NCBI GenBank assembly: GCA_011032825.1
Contig: JAADJZ010000028.1
Location: 124,001 to 188,000, forward strand
Length of the DNA: 64,000 nt
Reading direction: 5' to 3'
Origin: Massariosphaeria phaeospora
Lineage: Eukaryota > Ascomycota > Dothideomycetes > Pleosporales
Each line of letters begins with the position of its first letter. Within the stretch, counting starts at the first letter, position 1. Below, piece by piece: positions 28,521-39,264 of the stretch. The notes below the pieces were generated by a model. It saw only the letters and a list, made by a program, of their open reading frames with translations. It was not told the DNA's origin and did no database searches. The translations under genes were made by a program, and so were the position numbers.

Positions 28521-30402
28521 TGCGTCAAGAATTCGAAGGGTTTTTTGAGTGGAGTTTAGTGTTTGGGTGTTGAAGAAGAGGAAGTCGTTTGATGGTTCGT
28601 GCTCAGGTATTTTGGTGCTGGAGCAGTGTGTAAGCAGTAGTTTCAGCGGGTATCGAGTGGTTGTGTTCGCGGTCGTGGGAGAAGTTTTGGTACTCCGGAG
28701 GTGGTCGGTGGGTGTTTTATACCCAGCAATAGCAATGAGGGCTTCGTGCAGCTTGCAGCCAGCGCTAAGACTTCTTCCCCGCGACAACAGCACGCAAGCA
28801 CGTGCACGCACAATGTACGTGGCTGCAGTGTCTCAGTGAAACCGAGAGACAAGGGCTTGGCGCCCGCTACGTAGCAGACACTGCCAGAAAGAGCTAGCAG
28901 GGCAACTAACTCATAGCTCAGACACAGTCACCAATTATACCAGCAGGACTGCTGAGTCAATCTGTGTGAAACCTCTACGACTGAATCGACTAGCGCATTC
29001 AAGAGACGCGCTTTTGCGCAGTGCGTTCCTAAGTAAGACCTTCGACCTCTGCTTGTCTATCAGAGAGGTTTCCGTAAGCTCAGACTCTCAGCAAGGCCGG
29101 CTCATTTGTTTTGCTTGTCTATCCATATGAGCGACAATGTCTCAAATGATACTACACTGTCAAAAAATGCACCACCCATGTCTCTGTCAACATGTTTCAG
29201 GATAACAAAGGCCCGCAAAGACGGAATCGGGTATAGACCGCGTGTAGGGTCATGTTGGTTTCAATCATATGTAAGCTTACAAAGTTAGATTCTCAGTCCC
29301 TTAGACTTTTCGCATATATCGAGTGCTTGTACGTGCATCTATGGAGTGTTTCAAACTGTCTGTATAGACCTCTGCAGATCGACATTGGAGAAAAGGACGT
29401 GCGACCAAGTAATCAAGTTACAGCAAAAAATCATCAGGAGTCCTAGGCGCGCGTGAGACGCTGTGCTTACTTTGGCAGGAATAAAGATATAGGTAACGTA
29501 AAGCTACAAGCAAGCGTATGCATTTATCTAGCGATCTTTTTGCTAAATCTAAATCAAAAATTATGCTAGAGGCTTCTATATGATAGCCTAATCACTGCCC
29601 GAGTTCCGCTATCAATGCATTGGCAAAAGAAAAAGCACTCCTTTAACTGTCAGACTCGGCCACAGAATGGCCACCCATTCAGCTTCCACTGAATACAAAT
29701 GAGGCTCCCCTTGAGCCGTCGCGCAAACTTTTATCCTGTCGGACTCGAAGCCACGACCTGCAAGAGGGGAAACCAGACGGTGCCTAGAGAAAACCCACCT
29801 ACACCACAGAAAGATTGAATGCTACAAGGAACGCGACCCAACGACGTACTCACGCTCATTAGAGTTAGATATGCTTAGAACAAATATATACCGAAGAGGT
29901 AAATTAGAACTAACGTAAGAGCGAGGACCTGCTGTCTTGACCATAGCGCCGTACCATGAACTACAGTGCTCCAGCTTGCTCGAATCAAGTGAGATGCGTC
30001 GCAACGAGCTCGCGAAAACCTTCGATCTCGCTGCCCCGATAAATGTCACGTGAAACAAAAGATGTCCGTGCATTGGAGGTTGCATGCGCCAGGCGGCGCC
30101 ACAGTGCCCGCAAAACACCGGTTACATATACCTAGTAGGTGAGGGTGCTTGTTTAATCTTTTGGGAAGACGTTGCGCGAAGGTTCAGATACATTACACGC
30201 AGCGCCATGCATCCATTCTATGGTAGACGCTAGGAGTACGCGGAAGTGTGTGTCGCCACAACCACGTGACCTTCACATAATCCTTCACTTCATGATAACC
30301 CACGACCTAAGATCCATTGGAGTCGATTCAAACAACGGCCAACAGTCTCACAAGCATCTGATCGATAGGTGCAGGTAACCATCGACCCGGCGTCACAGCC
30401 TC
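28521..30402. other. Intergenic, 1.9 kb, no gene seen
   Basis: Both strands carry only short frames without starts, splice support or recognisable protein. AT-rich patches near 29480-29580. The segment near 29690-29735 (minus strand ending GGGGAGCCTCATTTG) resembles 25758-25805. A GGCTTCGAGTCC word at about 29740-29755 on the minus strand looks like a tRNA-type B box but no tRNA can be folded. Confidence 0.4.
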
Positions 30403-31023
30403 CTACTCCAATACTTCCAGCCCTTCTTGCTTGCCCTCCGTGCCGTCTTTGGGACCCAGATACATAATGTCATGCATGCACTGCCGCCATCCGTGCCCGT
30501 TAATATCTCCCTCCACCTCTTCGCCGCTCTTGACGAGCTCATATCGCCACCAGTACTGGACCTTGACAAGCAAACTCTCCATTGGACCGTGTTCGTCCCA
30601 AAGATCGACGCGCATTCCGACCCATTTTTCTTTATCACTCTTCAGATGCAGCCCTTGGCTTGTCATCCCAGCGTGTGCAACGATGCTGTCGTCTGCGAAT
30701 GTGCGCTCCGAGGGGTCAAGAACACGGATGGTGTATACGTTCCTTGCACTTTTGTGCGAGTTTTTCTGGGATTCTGTTTCCGAGCCTGACACCTGATCGG
30801 AGACGGAGGTTGGTGGCTTCTCGACTGGTACGATGCCTTGTTGCGCATCTCGAAGGTATTGTACAATCTGTTCGCGTGTGGTCGCAGCGTACGAGGGGGT
30901 CGGTCTACACACTTGCATGCAGCTCGGCGAGAAGTAGACACCTTTGCGATCGAGGTCCTCGGTGTGGCGGTAAGCATGGTAAAGGCTCTTGAGCTGAGAA
31001 ACGGTTCCGTCGGATGAAGCCAT
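30403..31023 (-). CDS. NTF2/SnoaL-like fold protein (206 aa)
   Basis: Single exon, ATG at 31023. The first 60 residues (SQLKSLYHAYRHTEDLDRKG, then YFSPSCMQVCRPTPSYAATT) have the layout of fungal NTF2/SnoaL-like proteins: an N-terminal helix pair, an acidic DLD turn and a substrate-pocket Cys/Pro strand. The later WVGMRVDLWDEHGPM and VKVQYWWRYELVKS fit the curved beta sheet of that fold. The middle has a polar Ser/Glu insertion. Some relatives are isomerases or cyclases, but many have no known activity. The assignment is by pattern only. Confidence 0.6.
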   Translation of the reverse strand: MASSDGTVSQLKSLYHAYRHTEDLDRKGVYFSPSCMQVCRPTPSYAATTREQIVQYLRDAQQGIVPVEKPPTSVSDQVSGSETESQKNSHKSARNVYTIRVLDPSERTFADDSIVAHAGMTSQGLHLKSDKEKWVGMRVDLWDEHGPMESLLVKVQYWWRYELVKSGEEVEGDINGHGWRQCMHDIMYLGPKDGTEGKQEGLEVLE

Positions 31024-32035
31024 GCTGGATGAAGCACGCCGTGGAATTGCAGTACTTGAGCGGGTGCGCTTTTGCTGTCTTTATAGTCGAAGCAGTTCTT
31101 TCTACATGCAAAACTGAGATGATGATGCTGACTCACTTTCGAACGGTAAGCTGAAGTTCCAAAGATTAGAGTGGAAGCGGGCACAAGTTCCTATTAATAG
31201 GTCTTACAATGCTTACTAAAACGCCTAGGCACTTACTCGTGAAGCTAACCCTCCCTAGACAGGCTGGAAGCTAGGCCTACGCTAAAAACGCTAGTAAGAC
31301 ATCGACGCTCTCACTCTTATCTCCAAGGCATGGTCACCAGCTATACGCTCTATGGTCTTAGAAACTATGTATACTGTGCACTTGGAATATTACAAGCGGG
31401 CCGGTGCGACGAAAACTATCGTTTTATGTCAATACCCATCCATGACCGTTTCAAAACCCACGATATTCACCATGTGGCAGGAATCGGAGGTTTACCACAG
31501 ATAAGATCTCACAAACACACGGATTTACGTGAGGTAGCGTTTGTTGAATTGGATCCTCTCCCAGGTGCGAACGAAAAGTGAAACCCTCTCTTCATTCTTG
31601 TCATCCGTTTGTACAGAATCAGCCCACCAAGCCCTGGAAAACTGCACAGTAAACACTGACAATTGAATAGTGAATGTAAAAGTGCAGTTGAATTTGCGAG
31701 AACAGAGAACAAAGAACATGGAACGCGAGCAGAAGTAACTGAGAGCTCCAAGTTACCCAGTGTTCTGGATTGTGTAGAGTAAATACAAGGAGGCACATCA
31801 GAGCCGATTATTCTTGTACGTCTACCTGCGCGTCTAGTCCCCTCACGCCGCATAACGCGTCCTCCAAATACCCCTAAAACCGACTACCTGTTAAGTAACG
31901 GCCATGCTACAAGGAATCGCAGGCTCAGCGCATCAGGCGATTTGAACACAACAGCGTCACGCGTGACCCTGGTATAGGAGAGAAAGTGCTTCTATGTCTC
32001 GACGCCGCTAGTCGCTTGAGAGCGCCGACCCCGGC
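31024..32035. other. Intergenic, 1.0 kb, no gene seen
   Basis: No frame with support. Contains several local TA-rich stretches. Upstream region of the NTF2-like gene and 3' region of the gene at 32036-32546. Confidence 0.4.
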
Positions 32036-32546
32036 TCAAGTAAGCGTACGCAAAAGATCCTTAATGAACCCCTCCCTCTTGGCCTCCTCCTTCGGAAAGA
32101 TGCGCTCAGGAAACTTGTCCATCGTGTAGCTCCGAAACTGCTTGAACGAGTGGAACTTGATGAGTTTGATGTTCGCATTGCGCCGGTGGTCCATGAGGTT
32201 GACGAGGTTGATGTGCGTGCGCGACAACGCCTAACGGTTGTCCACATATCAGCCATGTATAACACAACAGTCTCAGTAGACCGCGGCTCTGACGTACCTT
32301 CCTGCACTGCGTGATCGAAGACGGCACAGGCTTGATGCCGACTTCCTCGCACAGCTCCTGCCAGCCCTGCAACTTGTTCTTGACGTGGCCGAACTGCGCG
32401 TCCCACTCGTCGGCGTAGAAGCGCGCGCGCCGCTTCTTCTGGCTCTTGGTGTTCTTGGAGGACCAGCCCTGGTGGATGGTGAGACGGGTGAATTCGGCTG
32501 CGAGGCTGGCGAGCGGGTCGGGGACGAAGCCGGGGTAGTTGGGCAT
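32036..32546 (-). CDS. Small hypothetical protein, member A of a head-to-head paralogous pair
   Basis: Exons 32546-32298 and 32230-32036 with a 67-nt intron (GTACGT donor, TTAG acceptor) give 147 residues. The pair partner at 33428-33886 has the same order: LAAEFTRLTIHQG, a basic stretch, WQELCEEVGIKPVPSSITQC, then after the intron HINLVNLMDHRR, FHSFKQFRSYT, IFPKEEAKREGFIKDLL. I know this as a recurrent small fungal family without a function. No signal peptide or membrane segment. The intron falls at the same codon in both genes, right after the Cys-Arg/Lys-Lys triplet, so duplication followed insertion of the intron. The frame starting further upstream lacks support. Confidence 0.75.
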
Positions 32547-33427
32547 CTTGGATTTCGGGCGTGGTGGGATTGGAGACTGGCTTTCGGGATGAGACGTTAG
32601 TGACTTGGTCTTAGGGTTGTTAAGGGACGTGAATCTGAGACCTACTAATAATGGATGGCTCAACCGCTGGGGTTCTGGGTGTTGGACCGCTGGTGGTGGA
32701 CGTTCGACGCGACGACTCACGAGGCAGGAACGATTGGCATGAGGGATTATATGCGTAACGGGTTATCGTAGACCATGATAAGCAAGATAGATATTTCCAG
32801 AATCTACGACTGATAACGATAGTAGCCGCCAATCAAAACGGTGCGCGTGAAGATATTCACTGGCCATCCACCCCCAAACTACTACCTAGTGAAATGTCTA
32901 GGTGGCAAATGAGACTTGCTCATGGGACCCACAACACCTTCTACATGCTTCTTTGAAGTTCGGAATTGACTCACCGGGTACTAAGATAGTAGGGATTGCG
33001 CTTTGGCTTGGGGTTGAGACATCGGGATGATTGTTGTTTGAGCAAACGCGGCGGTATGCGTGCTTTGTGCAGCAAAGCGTAGATAGAAACCAAACGCACC
33101 CCAGGTTCTTGATAGATATGATGTTTGCGTTTGGCAGTAGGTAAACATCGGGACGGTTTGATTCAATTGCCACCCGATTGTTTCACCACTTAGATAGCAG
33201 GTCAATAGCCAGTGGACCCCTGCGAGCCTGTCGATCAGATTGGCGTGTGCTGTAGGTGCTATCCACTTCCTGAGATGACCATTTGCGCATATAAGCTCGT
33301 CCAACACCCATCTAGCCTTTCCTTTCCTTTCCTCGTCGCGCCCACCGCAAAGAACGTCCACCACCCGAACCCAAACGTCCAACCCCAAAACCATACCAGT
33401 CGACCCCAGCGCTATCCACCGAACACA
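32547..33427. other. Shared divergent promoter region of the paralogous pair
   Basis: 881 bp between the two start codons. No supported gene. Near 33310-33330 a CCTTTCCTTTCC pyrimidine run precedes the plus-strand gene. Confidence 0.45.
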
Positions 33428-33886
33428 ATGGCCTCCCTCGCCGCCGCCTTCGCGCAGCTCGCCATCACCGAGGGCCTCTCGCGCAAGAGCCGCGCCTACC
33501 ACGACCGGCGCTCCGCCTTCTACGTGCAAGCCTTCGAGTCGGAATTCGGCACCTCCGCAACCGATCTAGAGGCATGGCAGGCGTTCTGCAGGGAGGTGGG
33601 CGCGACGCCGGGACTGTCAATTACAAAGTGCAAGAAGGTACGTTAAACACCTGATATTCAGCTATGATACCGCGGTGCTGACACTGCATGCCATGTGCAG
33701 GCGCTCAAGGGCATCCACGTCAATCTCATCAATCTCCTCGGGCACCGCTACAACCCCACGGTCGTGCCGCTGATCCGCTTCGAGTCGTTTGCGCACTTCC
33801 GAGCGTACACGCGGAAGCACATCTTCCCCAAGAAGAAGGCGAAGGAGGATAGTTTTCTGAAGGTGCTGCTGCGCCAGATTCTCTAG
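33428..33886 (+). CDS. Small hypothetical protein, member B of a head-to-head paralogous pair
   Basis: Exons 33428-33637 and 33701-33886 (63-nt intron, GTACGT donor and TGCAG acceptor) give 131 residues. Conserved with member A: AAAFAQLAITEG at the start, WQAFCREVGATPGLSITKC before the intron, GIHVNLINLLGHR after it, then FESFAHFRAYT and IFPKKKAKEDSFLKVLL. GC content is clearly higher than in member A, so the two have diverged in base composition. The start ATG follows GAACACA and lies at the first residue conserved with A after A's extra ten-residue head. Function unknown. Confidence 0.78.
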
Positions 33887-34858
33887 ACTCTACATCAGGG
33901 ATTTTCGGACCTGCAGCGACTGTCTGACGATGGCCGGACCGCTCTGATCCCGAATGTACTGTACGTGTCGAATACGTGCACCTGGTGAAGTTTGAGGTCA
34001 GATGTATAGTGTTACGGTATGACTGGGAAGAAGTATTGCGGCATGACCGGGTGTAGGGCGGAGACATACACGCTTTTTGACCCAAATCTTGGTTATCTAG
34101 AATCCATCTAGATACTCAATAACACAAGGAATATACACCATGTTCTGCACAGATAGAATCCGCTACCCTAGTTAATGGGTAGTCAACATAGTCAGCAATG
34201 ACTGAACGACTCAAAGTGATCAAATAATACCCTAATCCACCCTATACAACACTCCACCGAAGTTGCTGCTACGAAAACTAAGGTTTGGAGCATCAATTCT
34301 ACCAGCGATCATGGCATGTAGCCGACATCGCCGTCTCAGCAACTTTAAGTTAACATCTTCAAGACTTTGCCGAGTTCTTTCTAGCTCTGCTTACCCCAAT
34401 TCAACTAATCGATTAGAGTCGTCTAGCCATTCCTGACTATGTTGATTCGTATTACCCATCTCCATTCATCTCGTCAATCTCTCGAGGTCTTAATCTCTGA
34501 TCTCTAGTCTCTCAATCTCTCATGCATCACATCTGCCTGCGCGCCACCTACGCCCATTAAGTAAGCTGCAGTGCACACACTTCTGGACTGGAAAAGAAAG
34601 TGTCTTGATTTGCGTGCTGCGCAGGCGTCCAGGTACGTGTATCTAATGTACCGACGCAGCAGCAGAAAGCTCACGAATGGATCTGCTCTGACGCTGTTGA
34701 TCAATATCAAGCGTGCAGGCGGTGCGCCCGCATCCGACTGGTTAGTTCCCAGGCCGAAGGTACCCATACCCCCAAGGCCGTAAAAATCATCGTCGCCCCT
34801 CCCCACAATGAATCTTGGTAAAGAAACCCCCATAACTTCCCGCCACACCCCCTCACCC
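33887..34858. other. Intergenic, 0.97 kb, no gene seen
   Basis: 3' ends of two convergent genes. Near 34440-34520 the words TCTCGAGGTC, AATCTCTGATCTCTAGTCTCTCAATCTCTC form a short CT-rich simple repeat. No coding frame supported. Confidence 0.4.
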
Positions 34859-36430
34859 TCAACGCCCACCCACCACACTATCCCTCCTCCCCCTCTCCAA
34901 CTCCTCCACAAACTCTTGCTCCAGCATCGCCAAGCCCAACCTCTGGACTGTCCACTCACACGCCGAGCTCTCGACATGCTTGACCAAGCAGCTAAAGTGC
35001 GCAAACGTCTTATCGCAGGCGCCCGCGCGGCACACGTACGGGTGCAGCGAGCCGTCGTTGACCCAGCGCAGCATCTCGCCGAGGTTGAGGCGCCCCGTGC
35101 GGATCTGCGCGTGGATGTCGAGGTCCATGTACAGCGGCGAGTACCACCACTTGCCGAGCACGAGCGTGAGGCGCGAGGGGTCGGGCAGGTCGGGGCAGCG
35201 GCCGGATTCGAGGTGGTTGATTAGGCTGCTTTGCGTGCGCATGGGGGCGGCGCAGGCCCAGCAGGAGAAGGCGGCGGGGATGTGCTTGGTCAGGTGCTGT
35301 GTATTGTTAGGAATGGTGCATGGAGATGTAAGCAGGGGGGTGGGGTTTGGGACTTACGATCTGGTAGTTGCCTTGGTGCTCGGTCCAGAAGCCGCACTCG
35401 ACGCAGACGAAGCAGTGTTGCTGGTGGTCAGCGAGGCTCTCGCGGCCGCCAATGAGATCGCCACAGGCAGGACATTTGTTGATGAAGGAACAGGTTTCGT
35501 GGTGGAGCGTGAGCTTCGTGCCGCTCGGGAAGATGGTCTGGCAGCCCTCGCACTGGAAGTGGTCGCGTGCGTGGTGCTTAGCCAGGGCAGCGGCGTGGGG
35601 GGCGTCGAAGTCGCAGCCGGGCTGCATGCAGTGCTTGTGCTCTAGAGGTTTATTAGCTATCTAGGGTGATGACGGATGGACGGGGGTTACTTACTGGCCG
35701 TGTTGATCCAATGCGCATCCCTCTCGTCCTGGTTGCGGAACTTGCGGTGGCACGTATGGCACCAGACATGCTTAGTGCCGGTATGCAAGTGGTTCCGCAA
35801 CTCGACCTTGGTCCTGAAGCCGAGTAGGCAAACCAGGCAGATGAACTCGTGGCCGACGGAGTAATTGTTCTCGAAATGGTTCTTTAGCCCCCAGCTGTCT
35901 TTGAAAGCGCTCAGGCAGAGATTGCAGAAGGTTTCGTGCCCGAGCGAGTTGTCGAGGTGGTTCCTGAGGCCGTTGCGGTCCTTGAAGACGCGCTTGCACA
36001 GGTTGCAGTAGTTCTCGTGGTTGGGCACCTGCTTAACGTGCGACAACAGCGAGGACTTGTTGGGGAACCTGACATAACACACGCCGCACCAGTTCTCAAA
36101 CGGGTCGACGGATTTATCGCTGGCATCGGTTGACTGCGTTGAGTTTGAGATCTGGCGCGCTCGGGCGTCCGCCAGGCCTTGTTGGTTTGTGCGGTTGCGC
36201 AGGGGCGGCGCCTGCTTCTCGCCGCGGATGACGAGCGTTCTAGGCTGCTGCTGTTGCGGAGGTGGAAGGGGCGCCCCGCGCGTCTTCCTCACCTCTTGCC
36301 ACGGGTTGTCGTTGTCGCCAACCTGGTTCAGGAAGGGATTGTGAGCGTCGGCCGTTTGATCGTCTGGCGGGGAGCGCGAGACATGGTCGTCCTCCAGGAG
36401 GGCGAAGCGGTTGACGGCTTTGCGAGCCAT
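34859..36430 (-). CDS. Multi-zinc-finger protein (about 11 C2H2/C2HC-type units)
   Basis: Three exons, 36430-35695, 35641-35358 and 35296-34859 (introns of 53 and 61 nt, GTAAGT donors), encoding 485 residues. After a 110-residue polar head, fingers come in series: CGVCYVRF...H, CNLCKRVF...H, CNLCLSAF...H, CLVCLLGF...H, CHTCHRKF...H, CMQPGCDF...H, CEGCQTIF...C, CPACGDLI...C, CVECGFW...H, CWACAAPM...C and CRAGACDKTF...C. Several use a final Cys or long linkers between Zn ligands, and the H-x(n)-H spacing differs from classical DNA-binding TFIIIA fingers. RNA or protein binding is as likely as DNA binding. Two introns fall between or inside fingers, which confirms the splices because each finger is completed. 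Confidence 0.8.
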
Positions 36431-37104
36431 TCCTGCCGATGTTGCTGTGTTTCGCGGGGGGGTGGTTGAAGAGTCGAAACGGCGCGCGGAGGTCGAGGTT
36501 GATGTACGTCGCGGACCAAAAACGCGCCAAGACGGGCAGCCACGTGCAAGCGCATGAAAGCGCGCGTGGCCAGGTCACGGAGTTTGTTATGATAACAATG
36601 TGCGGGAAATGAAGATGACGCGGAGATCGACGAAAGTAAACGGGGACAGCTGTGGAAGGGCACTCGTCTCTTCGTCGCTGCTTCCCCAGTGTGCACGGCC
36701 CGTGTCGGAGCAGGCCAGTGAATGCAGGCAGCCGCCGATAACCGGGTAGCGACTCCAACCTGTAGCGGTGAGTAACCTTCTTTTTGGCTTGTGCTGGCGA
36801 CAGAGGCAATTATATGCAAAAGCGGCGAGTCGTCCAAAGAGGGTCTTCTAAACTTACCAGAGTCAGCCGTACTTGAATGGCGATTGGCACAGCTGATACA
36901 TTAGCACGCACACCAATGAGCGGAGTAGATCTGCCATTTACAAAAAAAAATGGGGGCATCTCTTTTGTTTACCGAACCTGCCTAACTCCGGATATATCTG
37001 CGACCAGCCGACCCAGACGCTTGCTTTCGGGCCGTGACATGCGTCAAAGCCGCACCTGGAAAGCCTTCCATACACATGTTACTTCGTCATTCTTCGCACA
37101 TCCC
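36431..37104. other. Intergenic, 0.67 kb
   Basis: Upstream of the zinc-finger gene and 3' of the next minus-strand gene. Short frames only; an A9 tract lies near 36945. No gene supported. Confidence 0.4.
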
Positions 37105-38341
37105 TCACCGCTTCCCCTTCTTGAGTACAAGACCCTTCCAGCTCTTGCTATCGCGTATCCTTTTCAACGCCTTCGCAGCCACCGGGTCCTTCACCATCTC
37201 ATCCTGGCAAGCCTTCCGCTCAGCCTCATCGTCGTGCTCATGGAACTCGCACCAATCCTTCTCTGTCTTCGGCCGCTCGCCCTTGGCCAGCGTAGTCACC
37301 AGCTCGAAGAGGAAGGCCTGGGGCAGCTGTGAGCGCAGTGGGATGGTGCGCTCGTTATCCTTGTCCGGGTTCCAGTACACGCTGTACATGTCGAGAAAGT
37401 ATCGGCAGAGGGCGGAGCTGGGAGGCAGGTCTTCGTATGCCGCGATTACGTTGCTGTGGTCTGGCATGGATTGCAGGATCTCGTCGTTGGTTTGCCAGGC
37501 CAGGATCACGGCGCGACGCAGCTTCGGGATGTCGTAGCGGTGCGCGAAGACGTAGAGCGCGATGAAGCGCCGCTCGAGGAAGCCCTCTAGGCCCCGCCAT
37601 TTGTATGGCCGTGAGCAACACGGACACAAGGTCTCTTTCGGAATCTCTGGCTTCTCGGTGGTGGAGCGGGTGGGTGGTGAGACGGACGGCAGGCTCTTCT
37701 CGCTTTCAGTTTCGCCAGACACCTTCTCTGCTGCTGTGTCTGAAGTGCTGGGTGTCTCGCCATTTTGTGCATTGTCGACTACCGAGTCATCGTTTTCGAG
37801 GTTGATGCCCCAAGAAACGGTATCAACGTCTCCGTCACCGTCTTCCTTCTGGTCTGGCGTGGGTGTGCCGTTGGCACTATCCGCGCTAGTAAGGGTGATG
37901 GAGTGTGTGGGAGCATGCACTTCCTTCCCTCCTTCGATGAGGTGATGTGGTATGTACCCAGTGTAGAGCCACAGCATGAACGCATCAAAGACATCGGGAT
38001 TTGTGTCGTCCAACTCTAGCGAGAGATCCCCGTTCTTGTAAGGCGACGAGCCCTGGTTGGAGAAATAGCGATCGAAGTAAGCGGAACAGCGGATCAAGAG
38101 TTCGCGATGGCAGCTGAAAGACTCTGGATTCTCCGCCTTCCCAACCTTGACCGTGAGAATGGTCTGGTCGAAATTCCTGAGTACAGTCAGTGGACGCTCC
38201 GAAGTGATATAAAAAGGATAAATGTAGTGAGAGAGGAGACCCATACCTGAACGTGTGTCCCAAAGTCGACATACTTTTGCTCTGAGGAGTGTTCATGAAA
38301 AGGTTCATAAAGGGCATTTTGAGGAGGAAGTCAGGTTCCAT
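37105..38341 (-). CDS. BTB/POZ domain protein (classical, MATH/Kelch-type BTB)
   Basis: Exons 38341-38247 and 38176-37105, 70-nt intron (GTATGG donor, CTCAG acceptor), 388 residues. The splice joins GHTFR to NFDQTILTVKVG, restoring the first strand of the BTB fold, followed by SFSCHRELLIRCSAYFDRYF, VFDAFMLWLYTGYI, then a 90-residue acidic/Ser insertion, a CPCC motif, and the BACK-like RFIALYVFAHRYDIPKLRRAVI. Fungal proteins of this type are usually adaptors for CUL3 ubiquitin ligases or unknown. It is unrelated to the T1-type BTB genes at the left end. ATGs at 38341, 38317 and lower are all in frame; I used the first. Confidence 0.8.
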
Positions 38342-39264
38342 TCGCCTTTTTAACAGTTGCCGGCGACCTAAACTTTTTATTCTACGGAAGAGAGGGGAAA
38401 CGTGCCCTAGTGTTGCAGGATTGGTGACAGCTTCTGGCTTGGCGTTCGAGATGCATCGCGAATGCTGGTGCGTGGCTCGGCTCCAGTTCCCCAATGTTGT
38501 GCATCGAACTCCAACCAGGTCTAGAGAGGTACTGTGGAAGGTAGGAGCTGGGCGATCTCTTGTCAGTGACTTTCGCGGATGCGTTTCAACAGAAGTCTTG
38601 GGCCGTTTCAATGCACTTGGCAGGGTGTTTGTGTGCCTCAGGTAGGCGCACTAGCCGTTAGTGACCAGCATCGTTGCTTCAGGACCGCGTGCCGCGTCCC
38701 GCGTCGTGGAGATTGTGAATAAACAAAGTTGCATCGTGCCGTGAGGTGGAGTCGATATGAGTGGACGTTGTACAACCGGGGGCTTCGGATGGAATGGTTT
38801 TCAGCAGAGGTCCGTGCGCGACACTAGGAAACCCTCCGATCTCGATTGTCCGATCAAGCTTCATCCATCAAGCCGCCAACCTGATCATGAAGCTTTGTTA
38901 GTACTCCATCGCGCATCTATGTTCATCGCCAATCGTAAAAGAAAGCTGCGGTCACGAGCTGCATCGGCGCATCGTATAACGGCGTCCGTCACCCCGTCAC
39001 CCCGTCACCCCGACATCTCGCAGCTTACTTCCTTCCTTGGCGTCAGCTCTCGGGCATATACGGAAGTCACGCTCTCTGGAGTCTGAGTGAGATGCACACG
39101 CTCGTTATTCTTATATGCTTGATTCCGTTGCTTTGTTGCGCTTCGTGAACCCTCTGTCATATCCTCTTCTCACCAGCTGCTATCTCTCGAGGCTCTCCGC
39201 AGCAAATTCGAGCTTTGCGAAAACTTTCTCTGCTATCTCTCGTTCCACAAATTAGCATTTCCAC
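38342..39264. other. Intergenic / divergent promoter, 0.92 kb
   Basis: Between the minus-strand BTB gene and the plus-strand hydrolase. Contains a 3-copy 8-bp repeat at 38989-39012. No gene supported. Confidence 0.4.
38989..39012 (+). repeat. Tandem GTCACCCC x3
   Basis: Three exact 8-bp copies, about 250 bp upstream of the hydrolase ATG. May be a promoter element or slippage repeat. Confidence 0.65.

Noticed and set aside
29735..29760. Minus-strand GGCTTCGAGTCC B-box
   Set aside because: Only 9 of 11 consensus positions fit and no A-box or fold is visible at the right distance; kept only as a hint for a SINE-like repeat.
34980..35645. Long plus-strand frame opposite the zinc-finger gene
   Set aside because: Shadow; the minus strand gives complete fingers over the splice sites.
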